From contig NZ_JACVFB010000001.1 of NCBI RefSeq assembly GCF_014529945.1, positions 1,426,001-1,490,000 on the forward strand: a stretch of DNA of 64,000 bases, in the 5' to 3' direction. Origin of the DNA: Chitinophaga varians (GTDB lineage Bacteria; Bacteroidota; Bacteroidia; Chitinophagales; Chitinophagaceae). Made by a program: the position numbers and the translations under genes. The notes under the pieces are model-generated. The model ran no database searches, had not been told where the DNA came from, and worked only from the letters and a program-made list of their open reading frames with translations. Shown here piece after piece: positions 52,895 to 62,858 of the stretch. Position 1 is the first letter of the stretch, and every line of letters begins with the position of its first letter.

Positions 52895-54901
52895 ATGATT
52901 AGATTTCTACTTATTGCAGCATTGCTGGCAATCAATACCCCTGTGTGCCTGGGCCAGCTGAGTGTCTACTTTTGTTATGAAACACGCCAAATGGGCTGGT
53001 CGGCCGGATATGACAACACCAACAGTGTCAGAGACAATGAGGCCTACAAACATTGTCTTCAACGGGGCGGCAGGTTTCCCCAACTACAATACAGCCGGAG
53101 TGTTTATGGATGTTACGCCGTAGTGTCGGCAACAGATACGGCCGGGCACAGAACGGGCGGCTGGGCGTCCGGAGCAGCCAGTGAGGCAGAGGCCATCAAC
53201 ATGGCCAAAGCCGCAGCCAGATCAAAGGCTGCTGTGGAAAATTCCATGTATGTGCTGGCGGTGGGTTGCGTGCAACCACCTCCCAAAATAGAACCGCAGT
53301 GGAGCGAATGGCATAGCGAAGCCTGTTCCTATCTCGAATACAGAACGAAGACCCTGGAGGGCTACGACTGGAATTATCAGGTACACGTGTATATAGAGGT
53401 ACGGTCAAGGTTTAAGATGCCCGTTACCTTTATTTTTGAGCTGCTGGATAAAGACGGGAAGGTGCATTTCGGGGATGTACACAAGGTGCAGCCGGGCGAA
53501 AAGATAGCGTTCGTCCATAAAATGCAGGCTAAAATTGTTAAACGGATAAACATCGCTGATCTGAAGAATGCCAACACCAATAAGGCTGTCAATTGTGATG
53601 ATGCGGACGGCGGCAAGACCGCCGGCAGCAATAATAATGGCAACAACGGTAAAGAGGACCTGCAGCAGTTAATCGCGGAATTTAATCAGCTGCTGCCGCA
53701 GATTCCGGACGACCACAACAAAACAAACATCTATTACAGCACCCAGCGGGTGTTGAACGGCACCTACGGAGAACCGTATAAGATCAGTGTCGTGAAAGAT
53801 GCGATTAATAAATTAAAGAGCCTGCCGGGTCAATCGGCTGCCAGGGCTGATCTTTCTACAGGAGTCAGCGAGCCGGACAAAGCGCAGACAGCAAAAGCCG
53901 CGGAGGAAGAAGCCATAAAGGAAAGGCAGAAGAACACCTTTAATGGCCTGATGCAAAAAGGCAACGAGGCCATGAACGGCAAGGACTATGCACGCGCCAT
54001 GAGCAATTATCAGGCGGCAGGCAGCAGCACGGCAGACGTGAACGACCAGCAGCTCGCCAAAGAAAGATACAATATGGCACTGGAAGCTAAGCAGGCGGCA
54101 GACCGTCAGGTGAGGGTAGCAGAAGCCAAAGACAGAGACAAGAAAGAGGACGTGCTTTATACGTCCGCGGCGGCAACCACCGCAGGTTTTATGGCGATGT
54201 TGAAAGATGGATACAGCAGCAGGCCCTTTGCAGCCAAATTCCAGCTGGGCTTAGGATATGAACATGCCCCAATCATGAGCAATGGCGCCAGCAAATCGTA
54301 TATAGAAGAACGTGACCTCTTCAGTCTCCATACAGGATTTAACCTCGGGTTCTTTAACAACCGGCCGGTGTCCTTCTATGTAAAGCCACAGGTGAATATC
54401 GGCATGAGCGCATTCACCTCCGGCATCAGCGGCGGTTATGCCAGCTATGGGGCTACAGCGGTGTTGCAGCTGGCGGCCAAAGCACATTCCAAATTCAATG
54501 TATTTGCTGAAGGAGGCTGGTTTAAACACAGCGGCACCTATAAGTACGATGCGGATGCACGTAACAATACCGCCACAGATGATGTGCGGGAAGGCAATAT
54601 GAGCTTTTCCAGGCTTTTGTATGGCGGCGGTATGATGTTGAGGTGGATCAACCGCTCTGTCGGAAAGGAAACCTATATAAGGCCCGCTGTTTATTATGAG
54701 AAGCCGTCGTTCCTCACCGGCGATGCCAAACCGGTACTGAGCATGGACCTGCAGGTTTATATATACAGCGCCATTTTGCTGGACTTTACGTATACCCCTC
54801 ATGTGTATGTTGCGGGCGAGTTGCATTATCCGGCAACACTGCAAAAGAAAGAGGTGAATGCTTACAGTATCAGAATTATCAGGCAGGGACGGTTAAACTA
54901 G
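52895..54901 (+). CDS. Large secreted protein: DUF4189-like head, coiled-coil middle, beta-rich C-terminus
   Basis: 668 residues with signal peptide (ends LGQL). Residues about 60-125 with GWASGAASEAEAINMAKAAA resemble DUF4189. Residues about 130-230 are a beta-domain with cysteines. A Gly/Asn linker follows (GSNNNGNNGKED), then a helical, TPR-like region (NTFNGLMQKGNEAMNGKDYA, YQAAGSSTADVNDQQLAKER), and a C-terminal 220-residue set of alternating strands typical of an outer-membrane barrel. I read it as an exported cell-envelope protein with an outer-membrane anchor. No function can be assigned. Confidence 0.75.
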   Translation: MIRFLLIAALLAINTPVCLGQLSVYFCYETRQMGWSAGYDNTNSVRDNEAYKHCLQRGGRFPQLQYSRSVYGCYAVVSATDTAGHRTGGWASGAASEAEAINMAKAAARSKAAVENSMYVLAVGCVQPPPKIEPQWSEWHSEACSYLEYRTKTLEGYDWNYQVHVYIEVRSRFKMPVTFIFELLDKDGKVHFGDVHKVQPGEKIAFVHKMQAKIVKRINIADLKNANTNKAVNCDDADGGKTAGSNNNGNNGKEDLQQLIAEFNQLLPQIPDDHNKTNIYYSTQRVLNGTYGEPYKISVVKDAINKLKSLPGQSAARADLSTGVSEPDKAQTAKAAEEEAIKERQKNTFNGLMQKGNEAMNGKDYARAMSNYQAAGSSTADVNDQQLAKERYNMALEAKQAADRQVRVAEAKDRDKKEDVLYTSAAATTAGFMAMLKDGYSSRPFAAKFQLGLGYEHAPIMSNGASKSYIEERDLFSLHTGFNLGFFNNRPVSFYVKPQVNIGMSAFTSGISGGYASYGATAVLQLAAKAHSKFNVFAEGGWFKHSGTYKYDADARNNTATDDVREGNMSFSRLLYGGGMMLRWINRSVGKETYIRPAVYYEKPSFLTGDAKPVLSMDLQVYIYSAILLDFTYTPHVYVAGELHYPATLQKKEVNAYSIRIIRQGRLN

Positions 54902-54970
54902 ACAACCGTATCTTTTCGCCATCTTTTCATGTGTCCACATTAAATTACTGTAAACAGCTACTACTTTATC

Positions 54971-55618
54971 ATGCAAACCAGAGCTTTGCAGTGGCATTAT
55001 AAACACCTAATTGCAAGCAGGATGCGCGGATCAGATAGCAAAACAGGCAACGGCGAACAAAGCAGGCCTCATTTTGATAAAGTCTATGAACTATACTGGA
55101 AAGAATTGTACGAAACAGCCTGCAGGCGCGTGTCGGCTCCGGACGCGGAAGACATCCTGCAGGAGCTGTTTCTTTCGCTCCTTAAAAATCCTTCGGTGAT
55201 GGCCGGCGAAGGGTCTATCCGGGCCTACCTCCACAAGGCTTTGAAAGGAAGGATCATCGATTATTACAGAAAGAGTTTGTTGAAAGAAGCTTTCGAGAGA
55301 AGTTCCGCGTTGATGGCTCCCCGTTATATAACCCATCCCGATGCCCACCTGATGCATAAAGAGCTGGAAACCTTGCTGGAAAAGGAAATTAGCAGTATGC
55401 CTGAACGGATGCAGACCGTTTTTCTGATGAGCCGGAAACGAATGCTTTCCAATGAAGAGATCGCGCAGGAACTGGCCATCTCTCATCAGACGGTGAGAAA
55501 CCAGATCAGTGCGGCCATTAAGAGGATCCGCAGTGCGCTCCACCGGTATAACCTGGCCAACGATACCAGTACCTATATGATCGTGGCCGTTACGGCTGCG
55601 CTGCTAACCCGGCACTGA
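54971..55618 (+). CDS. ECF RNA polymerase sigma factor
   Basis: 215 residues; MRGSDSK at codon 18 is an alternative start. Region 2: HFDKVYELYWKELYETACRR and DAEDILQELFLSLLKNPSVM. Region 4: PERMQTVFLMSRKRMLSNEE and LAISHQTVRNQISAAIKRIR. It is of the Bacteroidota-expansion ECF type. It precedes FecR and SusC/D genes, its probable regulon. Confidence 0.93.
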   Translation: MQTRALQWHYKHLIASRMRGSDSKTGNGEQSRPHFDKVYELYWKELYETACRRVSAPDAEDILQELFLSLLKNPSVMAGEGSIRAYLHKALKGRIIDYYRKSLLKEAFERSSALMAPRYITHPDAHLMHKELETLLEKEISSMPERMQTVFLMSRKRMLSNEEIAQELAISHQTVRNQISAAIKRIRSALHRYNLANDTSTYMIVAVTAALLTRH

Positions 55619-55700
55619 CCAATGTTACCTTCATGTTAAGCCTTAAAATAGACCGGTACATCCGTTAGCGTTGTTCGAGTATGTTCATAAAAGATCGCAG

Positions 55701-56675
55701 GTGAACAAACGCGAATTACTCGATTTACTACAGAAAGAAGCGCAGGGCGACTGCACTCCCGAAGAAACAGCCCGGCTGGATGCCTGGTATGCTTCCTTCG
55801 ATAACAAGGCCGTTCCTGTATTCAGGGACGAGGCCGAAGCGGCGCTGGTGCGCACCCGGCTACGTAACCGCATCTATAGCCAGATAACTGCTGAGATGCC
55901 CGACCTGCCGGCGCCGGTATCCAAACGGAGAACCATGTCTTTCTTCCGGATGGCCGCCGCAGTACTGGTATTGCTCGGGCTGGCGGGTGCGGTGTTCTTT
56001 TTCAAACAGCAGCAGCCCATTTCTCCACCCGAAACGGTATTGCTCAGCAGTGTTTCCCCTGCCGGTAAGATGTTGAAAGTAATACTGAGCGATGGGAGCG
56101 AGGTATGGCTCAATGCAGGCAGCTCCCTCAGCTATCCTGCCGGCTTCAAAGGCCGGTACCGCGACGTGTATTTAAAGGGAGAAGCGTTCTTTAACGTGGC
56201 CTCCCAACCGGAACAGCCGTTTGTGGTGCATACCGACACGATCAGTACCCTGGTGCTCGGCACCTCCTTTAATATCAAAGCCTATCCTGAACTGGGTGAT
56301 ATTCGCATCAACGTAGCCTCCGGGAAGGTTGGCATCGTGATGGGCGGGAATACGCTGGCAACGCTGTTGCCGGACCAGCAACTGACTTACAACAAACCCG
56401 ATCATAGTTACCTCACCGAAACGAAAGCGGCAGGCGTCACCAATGCCTGGCGTGAAGGCAGCATTCACCTCGACGGTGTTTCGTTTGATGAGCTGGCGGC
56501 GGTCATGACGCACAATTTTGGTTATCGCCTGCAAACCAGGAGAGCGGACATCAGGAAGGTCCGTTTTTCTATGAACATTATTACCAGCAGTAAAATTGAA
56601 GAGGTGATGCGCATCGTATGCAGTATGACGCAGGCGCGCTATCGCATCGAACAACAGGTAATCAGTATGTATTAA
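55701..56675 (+). CDS. FecR-family anti-sigma factor
   Basis: About 324 residues from GTG 55701 (VNKRELLDLLQKEAQGDCTP), with a TTG at 55671 as the alternative. An N-terminal anti-sigma helix bundle, one membrane helix (FFRMAAAVLVLLGLAGAVFF), and a periplasmic FecR domain (VSPAGKMLKVILSDGSEVWL, GTSFNIKAY, VASGKVGIVMGG). It holds the upstream ECF sigma factor at the membrane until the SusC STN domain signals ligand transport. A weak hairpin at 56697-56723 separates it from susC. Confidence 0.92.
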   Translation: MNKRELLDLLQKEAQGDCTPEETARLDAWYASFDNKAVPVFRDEAEAALVRTRLRNRIYSQITAEMPDLPAPVSKRRTMSFFRMAAAVLVLLGLAGAVFFFKQQQPISPPETVLLSSVSPAGKMLKVILSDGSEVWLNAGSSLSYPAGFKGRYRDVYLKGEAFFNVASQPEQPFVVHTDTISTLVLGTSFNIKAYPELGDIRINVASGKVGIVMGGNTLATLLPDQQLTYNKPDHSYLTETKAAGVTNAWREGSIHLDGVSFDELAAVMTHNFGYRLQTRRADIRKVRFSMNIITSSKIEEVMRIVCSMTQARYRIEQQVISMY

Positions 56676-56812
56676 ACCATCTGACACATAAAAAAAACGG
56701 AAGCTGCTGGAAACAACTTCCGTCATCATTCAGCACGGTATTCAGTTCCCGGGAAGGTCTGTGAATACCGGTGTATTTAAACAGTTTATCACCATTTAAA
56801 CGATTCGAAATT

Positions 56813-59800
56813 ATGAAAAAAAACCTTTCGGGGTCCATTAAACATCTTATGAGAGTTTCTGTACTTCTTCTGGGCATGGTGGTGGCCGGAACGCTTTGTT
56901 TGCACGCCGCTGCCGGTACTGCGCAGGACCTGAGCCATATCCGGCTGCAAATCCGGCTGCAGGGTAAAACACTGGCGGCTGCCATTTCAGAATTGTCCGT
57001 CGCCAGCAAATTATCCTTTGCCTTCGACAAGGCAGCACTAAATGAAAAAACAGTTGCCGAAACCAACTTCAACAACGTAGCGCTCAGCGATATCCTGCAC
57101 CGTTTATTACGGAACAGCGGCTATCGCTACGAAATCATCAACCAGACCGTCGTGATCGTAAAAGAGATGAAGCCTGTGAAAGTGAACCCGGGTAAGATCA
57201 CCGGCAAGGTAACGGACGAAAAGGGGGAAGCGCTTCCCGGCGCCAGCATCCGCATCCCGGAGCTGAATAAAAGCGCGGTCAGCGAAGGCGACGGCTCTTT
57301 CAGCCTTTCCGTAGATCCCGGTATATATACGGTGGAGGTGAGTTTCATCTCCTTCGCACCGCAGCGGATCATGAAAGTACAGGTAGAGGAGGGCAAGTCC
57401 CGTGAACTGGCCATCGTCATGAAACAAGCCTCCAGCGCGCTCAGCGAAGTGCTGGTGGTAGGCTATGGCACGCAGGAGAAAAAAGACATCACCGGGTCAG
57501 TGGGCTCCGTTGCCGGAGAGCAGCTCAATAACCGGACCGTCGGCAGCCTCGATCAGGCGCTGGTGGGAAAGGTGGCAGGACTCAGTGTTTCCAATAACTC
57601 CGGTGCCCCCGGTACGGGCATGATGATCCGCATCCGTGGCGTCGGTACGATCAACAACAGCGATCCGCTGTACGTGGTAGACGGTAATCCATTTGGTAAC
57701 ATCAACAACCTGGACCCGGAAGATATTCAGTCTGTAGAGATCCTCAAAAGTGCTTCTGCCGCTGCTATCTATGGTTCCCGCGGTGCTAACGGCGTCGTGC
57801 TGGTAACAACCAAAAAGGGAAGCGCCGGCGCCATGAAAATCGACCTGCATACGTTTACCGGCATGCAGCAGGTATATAAAAAACTGCGGCTCACCAATGC
57901 GGCTACCTATGCCAGGTACTACAACGCTGCCCTGAAGGCAGGAGGACTGGCGCCGGTGTTTGATCAACCCGATAGTTATGGCGAGGGTACCGACTGGCAG
58001 GACGCCATTTTCAGAACGGCGCCTATAAGCAAATACGAAGTGGCGTTTTCCGGCGGAAAAGAAGGATCGGTGTACCGTATGAGCGCCAGCTACCTGAAAC
58101 AGAAAGGCACGGTGATAGGAACGGATTACACCAAAACCGGTGTATCGCTGAATAGCACCCACCAGTTGAAACGCTGGCTGAAATTCGGGGAGAATCTCAA
58201 CTACGCGTTCACCACGCGGAACAGCATTTCCGACTACGACAGTGATGCCAGGGGTATCATCAGCACCGCCATCCAGATGGCGCCCACCGTGCCGGTGAGG
58301 AAGCCTGACGGAAGTTACGGCGTTTCTCCTTTTGCCAACACCTACAACCCTGTTGCCGCGGTTGAAAATATTCAACGCCTGAATAAACGATGGCTGCTGA
58401 TGGGCTCCATGTATGCACAGGCAGACCTGCTGCCGGGACTGAATTTTAAATCTCAGTTCAACATCAACGTGGGCAATGGCCGCGAACGTTCCTATATCCC
58501 CGTGTACTTTGTCAGCAACTCACAAAAAGAAGATGTGAGCAGCCTCGAAGAGGAAGCTTCCAACGGAACAGACTGGGCCTGGGAAAATACATTGAACTAC
58601 AGCCGCAGCTTCGGTAAACACCATATCGACGGCTTATTGGGCGTGACAGCGCAGCATTCCTACGATTCGTATATCCGTGCTTACGGACAGAATCTGCCGG
58701 CTGATGCCAGCCTTACCCGCTCGCTGCAATACCTCGACCTCGCCTCCTCCGGTATGAATGTTGGCGGTGGCGGCGACGAATGGGGCATGTTGTCTTATTT
58801 CGGCCGGCTGAACTATAGCTACCGGAATACCTACCTGGCCACCGTCAATGTCCGCCGGGACGGTTCTTCCAAGTTCGGCGCCAACAACCGTTTTGGCACG
58901 TTCCCGTCTTTTTCACTGGGCTGGCGCTTGTCCAACGAGCCTTTCCTTCGTGATGTTACCTTCATCAACGACCTCAAACTACGCGGTGGCTGGGGGATGC
59001 TGGGCAATGAAAGCTCCTTGTCTACCAGCGCCACCGTATCCACTTTGAAAGTAAATATCCCGTATCCGTTTGGCCGTGGTAAAGAGCAGGAAGTACTCCT
59101 CGGCGCTACACCGTCCAGCATCGGTAACATGGACCTGAAATGGGAGTCCACCAAAGAAACAGACCTGGGCATTGATGCTACCTTGTTCGATAACCGTATC
59201 ACCGTAGGGGCGGATTATTATCACCGGGCCACTTCCGGTATCCTGGTGCGCCTGCCCATCCTGGCTTCGGTAGGCGTATCCGAAGCGCCTTATGTCAATG
59301 GTGGCAATGTGGTCAACAAAGGTTTTGAGTTTACCGTAGGCTTTCACAGCAACCGCAAAAAGACTTTCGGTTATGACATCTCCCTGAACTATGCTATTAA
59401 CCGCAACGAGGTGACCAGCCTGATGAACGACGGCGCCGCCTTTTATGCCGGTGAAATCACCAGCGGCGTGAGAGTCAGCAAAACAATGGCCGGTCATCCT
59501 ATCGGCGGTTTCTTCGGGTATGTAACAGATGGCATCTTCCAGAACCAGAAAGAGGTGGATGATGCGGCGAAGCAACCTGGCGCAGCGCCGGGTGACATCC
59601 GTTACAAAGACCTGAACGGCGACGGCGTGATCGACGACAAAGACCAGACCTATATCGGCAGTCCCTGGCCTACCCGTACCTATGGACTTACGGCTTCTTT
59701 CTGGTATAAAAATTTTGATCTTAACCTGACCATCAGCGGTCGCGGTGGCAACCAGATTTATACCGGCTGGAAACACTATACCAATTCATCCGGCATCTCC

Positions 59801-60178
59801 AACTACTTCGCTCCGGATAAAGAGCAGTCGTGGACCGGCGAAGGGTCTACCAACAAAGAGCCCCGCGTGAATATCCTGGACCCTAATAACAACATGCGGC
59901 CTTCTGACCGCTGGATTGAAAACGGCAGCTTCCTGCGCCTCAATAGCCTGCAACTGGGCTACTCCCTGCCGCCGTCACTACTCAAAAGATGGGGCATTGC
60001 CAAAGTGAGGGTGTACGCAGGAGGAGAGAACCTGTTTACCATCACCAGATATGATGGCTTCGATCCGGAAGTAGGTATGCGCGACGGCAACGATGGCGAT
60101 CCGCTGGACGTAGGGATCGATCGTGCTTACTATCCGCGTCCGCGCACACTTTCCGTTGGCCTGAACGTAAACTTTTAA
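56813..60178 (+). CDS. SusC/RagA-type TonB-dependent outer-membrane receptor with STN domain
   Basis: 1,121 residues from ATG 56813 (MKKNLSGSIKHLMRVSVLLL). Signal peptide, STN domain (about 50-120, signalling to FecR), a carboxypeptidase-like CarboxypepD_reg domain (GKITGKVTDEKGEALPGASI), plug (VLVVGYGTQEKKDITGSVGS) and 22-strand barrel ending LSVGLNVNF. It imports a ligand captured by the SusD lipoprotein. The substrate is not predictable from sequence. It pairs with the ECF/FecR genes upstream and with susD 21 bp downstream. Confidence 0.95.
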   Translation: MKKNLSGSIKHLMRVSVLLLGMVVAGTLCLHAAAGTAQDLSHIRLQIRLQGKTLAAAISELSVASKLSFAFDKAALNEKTVAETNFNNVALSDILHRLLRNSGYRYEIINQTVVIVKEMKPVKVNPGKITGKVTDEKGEALPGASIRIPELNKSAVSEGDGSFSLSVDPGIYTVEVSFISFAPQRIMKVQVEEGKSRELAIVMKQASSALSEVLVVGYGTQEKKDITGSVGSVAGEQLNNRTVGSLDQALVGKVAGLSVSNNSGAPGTGMMIRIRGVGTINNSDPLYVVDGNPFGNINNLDPEDIQSVEILKSASAAAIYGSRGANGVVLVTTKKGSAGAMKIDLHTFTGMQQVYKKLRLTNAATYARYYNAALKAGGLAPVFDQPDSYGEGTDWQDAIFRTAPISKYEVAFSGGKEGSVYRMSASYLKQKGTVIGTDYTKTGVSLNSTHQLKRWLKFGENLNYAFTTRNSISDYDSDARGIISTAIQMAPTVPVRKPDGSYGVSPFANTYNPVAAVENIQRLNKRWLLMGSMYAQADLLPGLNFKSQFNINVGNGRERSYIPVYFVSNSQKEDVSSLEEEASNGTDWAWENTLNYSRSFGKHHIDGLLGVTAQHSYDSYIRAYGQNLPADASLTRSLQYLDLASSGMNVGGGGDEWGMLSYFGRLNYSYRNTYLATVNVRRDGSSKFGANNRFGTFPSFSLGWRLSNEPFLRDVTFINDLKLRGGWGMLGNESSLSTSATVSTLKVNIPYPFGRGKEQEVLLGATPSSIGNMDLKWESTKETDLGIDATLFDNRITVGADYYHRATSGILVRLPILASVGVSEAPYVNGGNVVNKGFEFTVGFHSNRKKTFGYDISLNYAINRNEVTSLMNDGAAFYAGEITSGVRVSKTMAGHPIGGFFGYVTDGIFQNQKEVDDAAKQPGAAPGDIRYKDLNGDGVIDDKDQTYIGSPWPTRTYGLTASFWYKNFDLNLTISGRGGNQIYTGWKHYTNSSGISNYFAPDKEQSWTGEGSTNKEPRVNILDPNNNMRPSDRWIENGSFLRLNSLQLGYSLPPSLLKRWGIAKVRVYAGGENLFTITRYDGFDPEVGMRDGNDGDPLDVGIDRAYYPRPRTLSVGLNVNF

Positions 60179-60199
60179 TACTGAAAATATTTGATAGCC

Positions 60200-61699
60200 A
60201 TGATGATGAAACGAATAGGTATAACGATACTTTTCCTGGCAGCCGGTGTGTTTTCCGGGTGTAACAAATTGCTGGAAATAGAACCTCACGGTAAGCAGAC
60301 TACCGCTACTTTTTTTACCACGCCGGCTACCGCCCGGCAGGGACTGATCGCCGCTTACAAGGCGTTGCAATCCAACTACCGCACCAACTATCCGGGATAT
60401 GTGAGATGGGTTTTCGGAGATGTCTGTTCAGACGATACCCGCGCTAATGGTGGTGATAATCCGGACATGATACAGGTAGAATTTTTTACCGCCAATGCCA
60501 CCAACCCGTTCTATGAAAACGCCTGGTCTACACTGTATCAGGGCATACACGCTGCTAACATCGTCATCGATAAAGCGCCGGGCGTAAAAGGGATGGAGGA
60601 GGATACCAAAAAAGTATACGTAGCAGAAGGCCGGTTTCTGCGTGCGTACTACTATTTCAACCTGGTGCAGATCTTCGGTGGCGTGCCGCTGATGACGAAA
60701 GAAATGCTGACAGATTACAACATCCCCAGAAATACCAAGGAAGAAATATACCGGCAGATAGAAGCTGACCTGCTGGAAGCGGAGCCCGTATTGCCGGAGA
60801 AGAGCGCACAGGATAAAGCGGACTACGGCCGTGCTACCAAAGGGGCCGCACAGGCGTTGCTGGCGAGGGTATACCTGATGCAGGGGAAATTCACCGAAAC
60901 AGAAACATGGACTAAAAAGATCATCGATTCGCACCAGTACAGCCTGGACCCGGTATACTATCACAATTTTACCATTGACGGGGAATATGGCGCGGAAGCT
61001 ATCTTTGAGATCAACTTCCAGTATGATGCCCGCTTCTATGATGAAGAAGGCTCCGGCGACGGAGATGGCAGGACCCGCGGACCGCTGTCCTACGGCTGGT
61101 GCTATGATAACCCTACGCAGGACCTGGTAGATGCCTTTGAGCCTGGCGATCCCCGCAAAAAGGCCACCGTATACAAAACAGGCGATGTATTGCCGGATGG
61201 CACCATCGGCAACACCGGCACCAGCGCTACCGGTTACCTCTGTACGAAATACCTGATCCTGAAAAACGAAATGCCTGACCAGCCTAAAAGCTCCGGTAAA
61301 GATCAGATCGTATTTCGCCTGGGACATATCCTCCTGTGGTATGCCGAAGCGGCCAATGAAAACGGACATGCCCGGGAAGCGCTGCAGGTGCTGAACCAGG
61401 TGCGGGCACGCGCCCGCGAAGGCAATGCGCAGATACTGCCGGATATAACGGTAACGGATAAGGAAAAACTGCGGGAAGCCATCTGGCAGGAACAAAGGGT
61501 GGAATACGCGACGGAAGTATTCCGCTTTTATGACCTGGTGCGCACCAAAAGAGCTGCGAAGGTGCTGAATGATTTCGCGAAAAAATACAACAGTCAGAAA
61601 GGCGCGTCATTTAAGGCCGGCGTGAATGAAATATTCCCGATACCGCAGTCGCAGATCAACCTGAGCCAGGGTGTATTGTTACAAAATCCCGGATTTTAA
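60200..61699 (+). CDS. SusD/RagB-type surface lipoprotein
   Basis: 499 residues from ATG 60200 (MMMKRIGI); an in-frame TTG three codons upstream is less likely. The signal peptide ends FSGC, a lipobox Cys. SusD fold: helical TPR core (EGRFLRAYYYFNLVQIFGGV, AAQALLARVYLMQGKFTETE) and a C-terminal RagB domain ending RVEYATEVFRFYDLVRTKRA and IFPIPQSQINLS. It lids the SusC barrel and captures the ligand. Operon with susC and the alkaline phosphatase. Confidence 0.95.
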   Translation: MMMKRIGITILFLAAGVFSGCNKLLEIEPHGKQTTATFFTTPATARQGLIAAYKALQSNYRTNYPGYVRWVFGDVCSDDTRANGGDNPDMIQVEFFTANATNPFYENAWSTLYQGIHAANIVIDKAPGVKGMEEDTKKVYVAEGRFLRAYYYFNLVQIFGGVPLMTKEMLTDYNIPRNTKEEIYRQIEADLLEAEPVLPEKSAQDKADYGRATKGAAQALLARVYLMQGKFTETETWTKKIIDSHQYSLDPVYYHNFTIDGEYGAEAIFEINFQYDARFYDEEGSGDGDGRTRGPLSYGWCYDNPTQDLVDAFEPGDPRKKATVYKTGDVLPDGTIGNTGTSATGYLCTKYLILKNEMPDQPKSSGKDQIVFRLGHILLWYAEAANENGHAREALQVLNQVRARAREGNAQILPDITVTDKEKLREAIWQEQRVEYATEVFRFYDLVRTKRAAKVLNDFAKKYNSQKGASFKAGVNEIFPIPQSQINLSQGVLLQNPGF

Positions 61700-61735
61700 A
61701 AACAGACGTTGTATTTTATAGGATAAAAGAACTAC

Positions 61736-62800
61736 ATGAATAGATATATTACTGCCGTGGGGCTGCTGTTGCCGGTGCTGCTCATGTCGTGCAGCTCCAC
61801 ACCACCACCGTCTCGCCCCAAAATAAAGAACGTCATTTTTATGGTGGGGGACGGAATGGGCACCACCCAGATTTATGCAGGCCTGACGGCCAATAAAGGT
61901 TCGCTTAACCTGGAACGGATCAAATGCATCGGCTTTTCCAGGACCAATTCCGCCAATAACTACATGACGGAATCGGCGGCAGGGGCAACGGCCTTCTCCA
62001 TCGGGCAGAAGACCTATAACGGCGCTATTGGTGTGGACAGTACGGGCAAACCTCAGCCTACCATATTGGAAATAGCCCGGCAGCATGGCCTGTCAACCGG
62101 TATCGTGGTCACCACTGATATTACGGATGCTACGCCGGCTACCTTTGCGGCCCATCAGAAAACCCGTGACATGCAGGCGGAGATAGCGGCGGACTATGTA
62201 AATTCAGGTGTGGAGGTGCTGGTCGGAGCAGGCCGAGAACATTTCGACCAACGGAAAGACGGCCGTAATCTCCTCACGGAGTTGAGCCGGAAAGGTTACC
62301 AGGTAAAGTATACTACGGATGATATCGTGCAGGTAAAACAAGGCAAACTGGTGGGACTGGTAAAAGAAGAGCGGGTAGCCGGAAGGGGCGACCAGCTGGC
62401 GCGGACGACCAATGCTGCGCTTCAGCTGTTGCAGCAAAACAAAAAAGGTTTCTTCCTTGTCGTGGAAGGTTCCAAAATTGATGATGGCGGCCATGCCAAT
62501 GATCTGCAGTATGTAACCGAAGAAGTGATCGATTTTGATAAAGCCATCAAAGCCGCGCTGGACTTCGCCGACAAGGACGGCGAAACACTGGTGGTCGTAA
62601 CGGCTGATCATGAAACCGGTGGCCTTACCATCGCCGAAGGCGATCTTTCAACCGGAAAAATCAGTGGTAAATTTTCTACCGATGATCATACCGGCGTAAT
62701 GGTGCCGGTATTTGCCTACGGTCCCGGGGCAGAGGCTTTTATGGGTATTTACCATAACAATACCATCTTCCGGAAATTGATGCAGGCATTTAACTTCTGA
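61736..62800 (+). CDS. Alkaline phosphatase-family lipoprotein
   Basis: 354 residues with lipobox LLMSC. Alkaline phosphatase fold: metal-binding NVIFMVGDGMGTTQIYA, nucleophile S80 in MTESAAGATAFSI, EGSKIDDGGHAND and TADHETGGLTIAEGD. It cleaves phosphate monoesters outside the cytoplasm. It follows susD by 36 bp in the same operon, which suggests that the SusC/D system takes up a phosphorylated compound or the dephosphorylated product, possibly for phosphate supply. It is the smaller (about 350-aa) form of the family. Confidence 0.92.
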   Translation: MNRYITAVGLLLPVLLMSCSSTPPPSRPKIKNVIFMVGDGMGTTQIYAGLTANKGSLNLERIKCIGFSRTNSANNYMTESAAGATAFSIGQKTYNGAIGVDSTGKPQPTILEIARQHGLSTGIVVTTDITDATPATFAAHQKTRDMQAEIAADYVNSGVEVLVGAGREHFDQRKDGRNLLTELSRKGYQVKYTTDDIVQVKQGKLVGLVKEERVAGRGDQLARTTNAALQLLQQNKKGFFLVVEGSKIDDGGHANDLQYVTEEVIDFDKAIKAALDFADKDGETLVVVTADHETGGLTIAEGDLSTGKISGKFSTDDHTGVMVPVFAYGPGAEAFMGIYHNNTIFRKLMQAFNF

Positions 62801-62824
62801 TGATCTTTTTTTTATGAAATAAGC

Positions 62825-62857
62825 GCTCCCGGAAAGCATTGGCTTACGGGAGCTTTT
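62825..62857. terminator. Convergent terminator
   Basis: GCTCCCG (62825-62831) pairs with CGGGAGC (62847-62853) and is followed by TTTT. It lies between the phosphatase and POT genes. Confidence 0.65.
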
Positions 62858-62858
62858 G

